From Bacteroidales bacterium (GTDB taxonomy: Bacteria; Bacteroidota; Bacteroidia; Bacteroidales; UBA3663), in the NCBI GenBank assembly GCA_004557315.1, contig SFEH01000034.1, positions 1-16,874 of the forward strand: 16,874 nucleotides of DNA, read 5' to 3'. The notes below the pieces were generated by a model. That model was not told where the DNA came from. It was given only the letters and a program-made list of their open reading frames with translations, and ran no database searches. Position 1 is the stretch's first letter. Each line of letters begins with the position of its first letter. The position numbers and the translations under genes were made by a program. This document shows, in pieces, positions 5,331 to 12,687 of the stretch.

Positions 5331-8300
5331 TGCTTCATTGACTTGAATCGGTTATGCGAATATCTTATACCAAACAATGTGAAATACTGAAGCTTGTCGT
5401 GGCTCGTAGGCGCATGTATCTTGTCGTTTGGCAGATAAGAGAATCGTGGCTGAATGAACAGCGAGATGCTCTTGGTGATGTTGGCATTGATCTGTGTTCC
5501 GAAGTTATAGCCTACACGTGTCTGCGAGTTGAGAATTGAACTATTATGTATCACAAGGTCGAGACCTGCAAACAGCTCCATGTCCACACGTCGCTTGTCG
5601 TCTTCGCCAAGAATATGGTTGGTCAGATTGAACACGTATTCAGGCGAGAGGCTCATCCAGTTGTAATATGTTCCGTCGGCACCCTGATTCTTCTCTGTGC
5701 CGAGATATCCGATTCTGAATCCGTGACGTGGTGTCACATTCATACCAAAAGCTCCACCATAGACGAGATTGTCCATATTGAAGAACGAACGGCGGAAGCC
5801 CGAATTTGCCTGGACATACCAGCGGAAGCGGTTGGCAAGGATGTCGATGCGACGGTCGTTGCTGAAGTCATACTGTATGCCGAGGAGACCCGACAATGGG
5901 AGCTTGGCATCGAACTTGTTGAGTTTCTCGACACGTCCGCCCGCAGAGATCCACGCACGCTTGCCTATGCGATACTGAAGCTGTGAAGTGGCTACAATGG
6001 CAAAGTCGTTGTTGTGATGGTTGGTGAGATGACCCATCTCGACTCCTCCGCTCACGTTCCAGTTCCAGCGGCTTTCGACAATGGCAGGAGAGAAGAGACG
6101 CAGGAAATTGAACACCATTTCGGCTCGTCCGCCATAGTAGGACACGAACATAGGATTGTCGGTGTCGTTGATATTCTGCTCTTCGCTCAACAATTCGCCA
6201 GAGAAGACCGAAGCCTGAACGCTGAACAGATTGCCCAACTTGCGGCCTATGGCAAAGTCGAATGAACCTATCTGGTGACCTGATGTCAGGCTCGACAGCT
6301 GTGCACTCCAGTTGGTCTGGATGTACCACTTCTGCATGGGATGCCACTGGTTGTTGCGCTCGATTCTGTTGATCTGCCTGATATTCTGCATAGGATGCCA
6401 GTTGCTGACTTTCTCCTTGAGGTCACGTCCAGGATGCCAGTTCTCAAACGGACGCCATTGCTTGACCCTGTAGAAGAAATCATTGAGACGGCGGAATTCC
6501 TTGCCATGCCACAAATCAACGTATGCGGCATCATTATTCTTAGTATAGAAGCGATCATGAACGTATCTGACACCGAGCATAGTGGCATACTGCACCTTGT
6601 CGTGGCTGGTAGGAGCAATGACCTCGTCGAATGGCTGGATGCTGAAACGAGGCTCGACATAGAAAGCAAAGTTGTCGGTGACATAGGCATTGAGCTGTGC
6701 ACCAAGATTGAATCCTAACTTTGGCTTCTTGTGCATCATGATGTCGAGACCGGAGAAGAACTCAATGTCGAGCTTACGGCGGTCGTCCTCACCAAGCAGT
6801 CGGTTGGTGAAGTTGAAGACATATTCAGGCGAGAGGCTCATCCAGTTGGTGAGCGAGCCATCATCAGCCTTCTGAATCTTTGTGCCAATGAACTCTATGC
6901 GTCCACCATGCACTGGTGTGACATTCAGTCCGACAGCTGCTCCATACGACAGCTCATCCATGTTGAAGAAGGCATTATGGAAGCCCAATCCTCCCTGAAC
7001 ATACCATCGCCAATAGTTATAGAGCAAGTCGGTTCGCTTCTCATTATTGATGTCATACTGCAAACCAAGATGAGCCGACAAAGGCAGTTTCGCCTCAAAC
7101 TCCAAAGGCTGCTGCACTCTTGCTCCTGCCGTAAGCCAAGTACGCTGTGCAAAGCGATACTGTACCTGTGAACCTGCCACAATGGCTATATCCTTATGAT
7201 GATGATTGGAGAGATGTCCGATCTCTGCTCCACCACTGAGATTCCAGTTCCAGCGACTGTCTTCGAGCGTTGGCGACCACATGCGAAGGAAGTTGAGCAC
7301 AATCTCTGCTCGTCCACCGAAATATGTAACGTACATTGGATTGCTGATCTCGTCATAGTCGGCTTCTTCGCTCTGCAATTCGCCCGAGAAGATTGAAGCT
7401 CGCACACTCCACAAAGGTCCGAAATTGCGTCCGACCGACAAGTCAAACGAGCCAAGCTGATGACCTGATGACAGGCTTGCCACCTGTGCGCCAAGCAGCG
7501 ACTGGACATACCAGTTCCGGAGAGGTATCCAGCTGTTGTGAGGCTGACGTGTGCGTTTCTGATACAGATACACCATGCCAAGATTGAGATCCCAGCGTTT
7601 CTTCAAGTCTGAATCAACCTTTTCTGTCTTTGTATAGTCCTGAATGATCTGCAGACGAGGTTCCATGAACAGCTCCCAGGTAGGAGTGATGCGTCGTGTG
7701 AACTGCAGGCCAGCCTCGGCACCCCAGCTGAAATGCAGCTTGTCGTCACTCTTGATCTTGTCCAACTGGAAAAGAGGACCGAGCACGAGCGACATATCTA
7801 CATATCGACGGCTATTTTCGCCAAGGAAAATATTGGTGCCTGAAAGCAGAATATCCAAAGCAGCCATGTACTGACGGACGTCCTGCTTATGATTCTTGGC
7901 GTATGTGAAACGGGCACGTGCTGAAGTCAGCGGATTGGCTCTATAGCCCACGCCAATGCTTGTGCCATAGTTGATATTGTCGGAATATTTGAGTCCTTCT
8001 CCCTCATATTCTGATTTTGGTATAGGCAGCAAAGCATCTGCTCCTATCTCGAAATACCAGTTCTTCTGGTGCAAAGGCTCTATTGCCTTCCTTGGAGGCA
8101 CATTTGCCAGCATCTCTGAGAGCTTGTAGTTAAGTCCGAGATGTGCTGTCGCCATAGCGTCAAAGCCGTCGGTATTGTCGGCTGCATCATAGGCATCGGA
8201 ATACAAGCCAAGACGAGGCTCGATGAAGAAACTGGTGTGAGGAGAAAAGACACGAGCCAGTCGCAAGCCGAGATAACCGCCATAGTAGAACTGCTTCTTG

Positions 8301-8800
8301 TCGGCCGCATCGCTTATTGCTCCCATCTCCAATCCTGTAGTGGCAGAAACATAATATCGGCGGCGGAGATCCAGACCATAGTAGAAATTGGTGAGATTCC
8401 AGATATAGCCAAAATCTGCACCAAAACGGCGGAAGCGGTAATCGCTATTGTCGCTGTTGGCAAACGAGAATCCCGCACTCAATGTGCTGTAGGTGTTGAG
8501 ATCCTTGTTGAACGACATTCCGAAATTGAAGAGGTTGTGGTCATAGCTTGCTTTGTCCCACATCAGCTCTGGATTGACAGTGAAGGTGAAACTCGTGTTG
8601 CTGTACCAGCTTGGATTATCGAAAGTGTCGCGGTCAATTCCACGATACCATGACGCTATCATGAAGCGTGGCACATCGATGACACTGTCTTTATATGATA
8701 TATGTGATGCACGAAGAGCGGCTACTGATAGCATCAGCAGTACAGCAATGACCATGCATCTGGTCAAAATCATATTATATTGTTGCAGACTTCTAAACAT
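5327..8800 (-). CDS. Large multi-unit outer-membrane beta-barrel protein
   Basis: A 1157-aa protein with a signal peptide (hydrophobic core about 11-29). The rest is beta-rich, with alternating aromatic and polar residues and the short-turn pattern of outer-membrane barrels. Units open with a W-Y-[VIF]-[QE] signature at 249, 430, 599, 825 and 993, and several close with EPR[LF] (194-197, 380-383, 716-719) or QPRF (1117-1120), suggesting about six barrel-like units in one chain. Residues 429-752 and 824-1152 are a clear duplication. The linker 753-823 carries three WHP motifs. The start at 8800 lies in a 26-bp repeat; the ATG at 8773 (residue 10, MILTRCMVIAV) is an equally good start. I know no named family. 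Function is unknown; a structural or porin-like envelope role is inferred. Confidence 0.85.
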   Translation of the reverse strand: MFRSLQQYNMILTRCMVIAVLLMLSVAALRASHISYKDSVIDVPRFMIASWYRGIDRDTFDNPSWYSNTSFTFTVNPELMWDKASYDHNLFNFGMSFNKDLNTYSTLSAGFSFANSDNSDYRFRRFGADFGYIWNLTNFYYGLDLRRRYYVSATTGLEMGAISDAADKKQFYYGGYLGLRLARVFSPHTSFFIEPRLGLYSDAYDAADNTDGFDAMATAHLGLNYKLSEMLANVPPRKAIEPLHQKNWYFEIGADALLPIPKSEYEGEGLKYSDNINYGTSIGVGYRANPLTSARARFTYAKNHKQDVRQYMAALDILLSGTNIFLGENSRRYVDMSLVLGPLFQLDKIKSDDKLHFSWGAEAGLQFTRRITPTWELFMEPRLQIIQDYTKTEKVDSDLKKRWDLNLGMVYLYQKRTRQPHNSWIPLRNWYVQSLLGAQVASLSSGHQLGSFDLSVGRNFGPLWSVRASIFSGELQSEEADYDEISNPMYVTYFGGRAEIVLNFLRMWSPTLEDSRWNWNLSGGAEIGHLSNHHHKDIAIVAGSQVQYRFAQRTWLTAGARVQQPLEFEAKLPLSAHLGLQYDINNEKRTDLLYNYWRWYVQGGLGFHNAFFNMDELSYGAAVGLNVTPVHGGRIEFIGTKIQKADDGSLTNWMSLSPEYVFNFTNRLLGEDDRRKLDIEFFSGLDIMMHKKPKLGFNLGAQLNAYVTDNFAFYVEPRFSIQPFDEVIAPTSHDKVQYATMLGVRYVHDRFYTKNNDAAYVDLWHGKEFRRLNDFFYRVKQWRPFENWHPGRDLKEKVSNWHPMQNIRQINRIERNNQWHPMQKWYIQTNWSAQLSSLTSGHQIGSFDFAIGRKLGNLFSVQASVFSGELLSEEQNINDTDNPMFVSYYGGRAEMVFNFLRLFSPAIVESRWNWNVSGGVEMGHLTNHHNNDFAIVATSQLQYRIGKRAWISAGGRVEKLNKFDAKLPLSGLLGIQYDFSNDRRIDILANRFRWYVQANSGFRRSFFNMDNLVYGGAFGMNVTPRHGFRIGYLGTEKNQGADGTYYNWMSLSPEYVFNLTNHILGEDDKRRVDMELFAGLDLVIHNSSILNSQTRVGYNFGTQINANITKSISLFIQPRFSYLPNDKIHAPTSHDKLQYFTLFGIRYSHNRFKSMKQ
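5345..6331 (-). repeat. Internal gene duplication, copy 2
   Basis: Encodes residues 824-1152 of the 1157-aa protein. It aligns along its length with copy 1 (6545-7516). Shared landmarks in order: SGHQ[LI]GSFD, FSGEL, GGRAE, ESRWNWN or DSRWNWN, NHH, KLPLS, FFNMD, NVTP.HG, NWMSLSPEYVFN, LGEDD[RK]R and APTSHDK[VL]QY. Copies have diverged, so the duplication is not recent. Confidence 0.9.
6545..7516 (-). repeat. Internal gene duplication, copy 1
   Basis: Encodes residues 429-752 of the 1157-aa protein and pairs with copy 2 at 5345-6331. Each copy itself splits into two barrel-like halves, the second starting at the WRWYVQ or FRWYVQ segment. Confidence 0.9.
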
Positions 8801-8856
8801 TGTCTATTGTTGCAGACTTCTAATATTATCTATTGTTGCAGACTTCTAATATTATC
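8778..8856. repeat. Three 26/27-bp direct repeats between two operon genes
   Basis: Units at 8778-8804 (27 bp, divergent at its end), 8805-8830 and 8831-8856, the last two identical. Each contains tgttgcagacttctaa. The TAA stop of the OmpA-like gene (8854-8852) lies in the third unit, and the upstream ATG of the 1157-aa gene (8800-8798) lies in the first. Only that divergent first unit contains an ATG on the minus strand. Confidence 0.95.
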
Positions 8857-11800
8857 TGTTGTTTTCCGACCATCGTCTCACATACTCCTCGACAGCCTCA
8901 AGATAGATATCTATACCTTTCTGTTGGAGGTCAGGTGTACGATATATGTCGCGTATGTATCTGTCACCCTGGCAGATGCCAATCATCGACTCATTGTTGA
9001 TGAACAGATCGACAAGTGCTTCGCGTGCTTCCTTGATCTTTTCAGGCTTGTCTTCGCTCAACGACATTTCGGCAAAGCGAGCCTTGGTGATTGCCTTGAA
9101 ATAGTATTTCTCCGGACGGTCATCAGGCAGGGTCTCAAGCACTGAAAGACTGTCGTTGCACTCGGTGAAATACTGAATGACGTTAGGGTCGCTGTATTTG
9201 CCTGTATTGAAATAAGCATCATGAGCCAATGCCATGTTGATGACATAGAAATTGACGATGTTGGTGCTTCTGATTCGGTCGGCAAGCGCACGGTCGGTGA
9301 GATAGGCTTGCTTGTTATAGCACTCAAGCAGGTCGGCAAGACGTGACGAATGATACTTCTGTTCAAACTCTGGCGAATAATTGGTGACTGCAAGAATCTG
9401 AATCAGCGAATCGGCTGTCTGAAGCGAAGATGTTGTGCCTTCACCGATGAGCATCTGTATCTGATTGAACAACACAAAGTCGGCATTGACATACTTATAT
9501 GCCTTTGGAACTTCCTGATTAACAAGATGTCCGTGGCTATAAGAAGCACTGTTACCCTGCTGCTTAATGTCGATATATGGCTCAAGGATGCTCTTGTCCC
9601 ACTGCTTGTTATTGATGTTATCGACAGCAATATAATTGGCAGCTATAGGGCGTATCAGGTCGTACCAATGTTCGCTGTTGGCACGGTTCACGTCTCTTGT
9701 CACCTTGAACCGGCGGTTAGGATTATGGTTGATGACGTCGTTGGCAAGCTTGAGCTTCTCTTCGTGCGTAACATTATCGGAATTGAGCAATGTATAATAA
9801 TAGTATGCGCCATAGATGTCGCCATTGCCTCCCGAACGATAGATATTCAGGATGGTCTCTTCGTTTGGTTCAAGAAGAGCAGTATAGACAAACTTAAGGT
9901 TCACCTTTCGCAAGCTTTCGAGTGCTGCTGCCACATCCTTATTGCCTTCAGTATAAGCAAGCTGGGCATTATCGCCATTCATGCCTACGATATTGCCCAC
10001 ATCGTCCCACGAAGCCACGGAGTCGATATATACAGTCTCTACTCTGTTGATTCCGCAGTTGCTCTTCACCCAGTTGACAAGGCTCACCGAACGGCGGTGT
10101 GCAAGTTCAATATTGCTTGAATACTGTCCTTCAGGCGAAGATATACCAAGTATGGTGATAGTGTCAATGCGGTGAGCTGTAGAAGTGCCGTAAGTCCGTC
10201 CCAATATCTCATTGGCAAAGTCACGAAGGCTGTCGAGCTGCTGCTTGTTCGTACCGAGCGACATGTCGATGTTCCATCCGCCCTGGGCAAAGGCAAGATG
10301 TGCCTCACGATCGACGGTCTGTGGTTCATCGGCTTTCGACCTTGGCTTGTAGTTCTCGCGATACTTGCCATTGATCACAGGCGGACAGTCGGGATAGGCA
10401 GGCTCTGCACCCATGACAAGGAAACGCAGAGGACTGGTGCGCGAACATGTACACTCGGTCATGGTCGTATCGGCATTCATGAAATCATGCAGATAGTTGA
10501 CATGACGCAGGCGGTAATACAAGTCGGTATCAGGCATCTTCCAATACAGTACCGTTGTGTCGATGATAGGTTTCTCGCTCAAGAAGAGAGAGTCGCGACC
10601 TAATGACATCTGCTGGAAAATGTTGCGGAACTTCTGTCGTTTCTCATCTTTCAGTCGCAATCGGTTTCCGCCATTCTCCCTGCGGATATATGTCAGGTTT
10701 CCACTGCCTGTGAGCTGCTGATAATCCTCGTGCAACTTGAGCTGGCTATAGAAAGCATCGGAAATCCAATATTCAGAATAAGGCGAATACTGTGCGCGGA
10801 TGGCATAGATAGGAGGAACGAAGCCTTCGACCACGTTCTGTGAACTGCCTTTCAGTCGTCGGCCATTCTCCATGTATTCGCGCAGTCGCTCGAAGGTCAC
10901 TACGTCGGTGCGCAAATTATAGTATTTCTTGACTGAAGCAGTGTCGTCGTAGGTTTCTCCTCCATCGGCAGGCAGGTATTTCTCGAACAACGGACTGATA
11001 GCCCAGAAAGTCTTGTACTTGGAGAGATAACGGTTGAAAAGGTTATAGTCGAGACGGAAATTAACAGTATCGACACGCACTTCATAGAAGTCTTTCTCAA
11101 TATTCTTGATCGAAAATGCCTGCTGTGTGAGGTGTCTGAATGTCTCAAGTGTGTCACGACGCACATCACCTCCCATTCGGCGTTTCAGCAGCATCTGGAA
11201 CTTCTTTCCTGGGAAGACGTATGGATTCTCGCGATATTTCTTCTTGAAATTCACGTCAAGATGTCCTATTACGTCAATGAGTTTCTTAGAACGCACACTG
11301 TTCAGAGCGCGTTGTGATGATGAAACAGAGTCGGCGGCAATGCGGTCGGCAAGCTTGTTGTAATCCTCATCGAACGTACAAACCTCGACATATCGGTCAA
11401 CCACCATGCGCTTGGTCGAAGGACCACTGATATTGAATGTCTCGTTGAATCTCAATTCATTGCCCACCTGAATAGCCGATTGTTCGAAATCTACCTTACG
11501 CTCAAAGCGTTTCACAGATTCGGCAATCTTCAGTTTACCGGTATAGTAGATAGGACAGTCACCAACATCGTTGGTTGGTTCGAAATTCTCAATCCATTCC
11601 AGAGGGAACAGTTCCTGAAAGCTTGGGCTCTTGACGATGATGATTGCCAATTCTTCGGTCGTGAACATATCGTCTTTCTTTTCCCATTCGGCAATTTCTG
11701 TGTCAAAACGTGCCTTCAGTCGTTCGCCAATGGCTCTTGCTGCCTGCGAGTTATATGTATTGGTGACGTTAGGCAACAGACAGTAACCATCGGTATGGTC

Positions 11801-12103
11801 ATAGAAATTGAAGAACGACTGCACTTCATCCTGATTCTGGTTGTTGGTGATATCGTTCATGAGCAGTTCGCCCCATCGCAGGAAAGTGACATAAACCACC
11901 ACATCGCCAGTCAGCTGGTCAAGACTGATTCCCATTTCATTCATCGGACGACCATTGTCCGAATCAACAATCTGCAGGAACCTGCCGTTTTTGTCAACCA
12001 TACTGGTGGCATCATATATTTTAAATGAGCGATTCTCCTGTGCCAAGACTGACACAGAAGCCATGATCAAAAAGAATAATATGACAAGAATCTTATTCTT
12101 CAT
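8852..12103 (-). CDS. OmpA-like envelope protein, 1083 aa
   Basis: The signal peptide ends at about residue 21 (VSVLAQ), with no lipobox cysteine. Residues 612-740 form an OmpA-type peptidoglycan-binding domain: TITILGISSPEGQYSSN, then LAHRRSVSLVNWVK. The second Arg (around 670-671) matches the conserved diaminopimelate-contacting Arg, but the usual Asp of the GHTD motif is replaced by SPEG, as in the Bacteroidetes subgroup of these domains. The N-terminal 590 residues match no family I recognise. The C-terminal 860-1083 looks all-helical and TPR-like. The protein is far longer than ordinary OmpA or DUF3868-OmpA proteins. It is third in the five-gene operon, 21 bp after the DUF3575 gene. A periplasmic linker between cell wall and the outer-membrane partners is inferred. 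Confidence 0.85.
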   Translation of the reverse strand: MKNKILVILFFLIMASVSVLAQENRSFKIYDATSMVDKNGRFLQIVDSDNGRPMNEMGISLDQLTGDVVVYVTFLRWGELLMNDITNNQNQDEVQSFFNFYDHTDGYCLLPNVTNTYNSQAARAIGERLKARFDTEIAEWEKKDDMFTTEELAIIIVKSPSFQELFPLEWIENFEPTNDVGDCPIYYTGKLKIAESVKRFERKVDFEQSAIQVGNELRFNETFNISGPSTKRMVVDRYVEVCTFDEDYNKLADRIAADSVSSSQRALNSVRSKKLIDVIGHLDVNFKKKYRENPYVFPGKKFQMLLKRRMGGDVRRDTLETFRHLTQQAFSIKNIEKDFYEVRVDTVNFRLDYNLFNRYLSKYKTFWAISPLFEKYLPADGGETYDDTASVKKYYNLRTDVVTFERLREYMENGRRLKGSSQNVVEGFVPPIYAIRAQYSPYSEYWISDAFYSQLKLHEDYQQLTGSGNLTYIRRENGGNRLRLKDEKRQKFRNIFQQMSLGRDSLFLSEKPIIDTTVLYWKMPDTDLYYRLRHVNYLHDFMNADTTMTECTCSRTSPLRFLVMGAEPAYPDCPPVINGKYRENYKPRSKADEPQTVDREAHLAFAQGGWNIDMSLGTNKQQLDSLRDFANEILGRTYGTSTAHRIDTITILGISSPEGQYSSNIELAHRRSVSLVNWVKSNCGINRVETVYIDSVASWDDVGNIVGMNGDNAQLAYTEGNKDVAAALESLRKVNLKFVYTALLEPNEETILNIYRSGGNGDIYGAYYYYTLLNSDNVTHEEKLKLANDVINHNPNRRFKVTRDVNRANSEHWYDLIRPIAANYIAVDNINNKQWDKSILEPYIDIKQQGNSASYSHGHLVNQEVPKAYKYVNADFVLFNQIQMLIGEGTTSSLQTADSLIQILAVTNYSPEFEQKYHSSRLADLLECYNKQAYLTDRALADRIRSTNIVNFYVINMALAHDAYFNTGKYSDPNVIQYFTECNDSLSVLETLPDDRPEKYYFKAITKARFAEMSLSEDKPEKIKEAREALVDLFINNESMIGICQGDRYIRDIYRTPDLQQKGIDIYLEAVEEYVRRWSENNR

Positions 12104-12124
12104 TGTCTCTCATTGTTTTTCTCA

Positions 12125-12673
12125 TTATTTAATAATGTATGATATGCCAATCTCTATGTTGGTAGGAGAGAAGCTCGTTTTGTGGCGCGAAGCTTTCACC
12201 TCTTCTCTCTGGTCACTGACTGAAACAATGTCTTCATACAGGTAGAGCATACCAATGCCGTAACTGACTTCGATGTTAAGCTTATCACTTAATGGATAGC
12301 AATAGCCAATATTAACACCTAAGGGCAGACAGTCGCCTTTGCGCTTGCTGTCCTTGATCTTCATCTCATACCTTGCCGGTGTGGCTGTCACTCCACAGAA
12401 CAGGCTGTTGAGCGGCTCTCGTCCAAACCAATAGCGATAGCCAAGCTGAAGTGCTGTGAAATTGGCATTCTTCAACCAACTGTCGGCAGCACTCTTGTAG
12501 AAGATTGCTTCAATCGAACTACATTCACTGACACACAGGTCAACACCAATATTAGGAGCAAGCATAGCCCAGCCCGCAAGGTTAGTCTTCACGGCTATGC
12601 CTTGTGCTTTTGCTTCTTTCACCCCAAATACAGATAAAAGAACTATGACGATGACAGTCAGTTTCTGTTTCAT
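12125..12673 (-). CDS. DUF3575-family outer-membrane protein
   Basis: A 182-aa protein with a signal peptide cleaved near residue 23 (EAKAQG). The mature start, AVKTNLAGWAMLAPNIGVDL, is the DUF3575 signature. A short barrel follows, with GYRYWFGREPLNSLFCGVTA in the middle and a C-terminal strand ending GISYIIK. DUF3575 proteins are small Bacteroidetes barrels often found with OmpA/DUF3868 proteins and fimbrial genes. It follows the 684-aa gene by 14 bp. The upstream protein carries a related N-terminal domain, so the pair are paralogues. Exact role unknown. Confidence 0.85.
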   Translation of the reverse strand: MKQKLTVIVIVLLSVFGVKEAKAQGIAVKTNLAGWAMLAPNIGVDLCVSECSSIEAIFYKSAADSWLKNANFTALQLGYRYWFGREPLNSLFCGVTATPARYEMKIKDSKRKGDCLPLGVNIGYCYPLSDKLNIEVSYGIGMLYLYEDIVSVSDQREEVKASRHKTSFSPTNIEIGISYIIK

Positions 12674-12687
12674 TGCTTCAATTTTTC

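Noticed and set aside
5868..6347. 159-aa alternative minus-strand frame
   Set aside because: Out-of-frame shadow inside the 1157-aa barrel gene, whose frame keeps the repeated barrel pattern throughout.
8780..9145. 121-aa plus-strand reading frame with repeated CRLLILS-like segments
   Set aside because: The apparent peptide repeat comes from translating the 26-bp DNA repeats; the rest is antisense to the OmpA-like gene.
9350..10120. 256-aa plus-strand reading frame
   Set aside because: Antisense to the OmpA-like gene, inside its OmpA and helical regions; no known motif.
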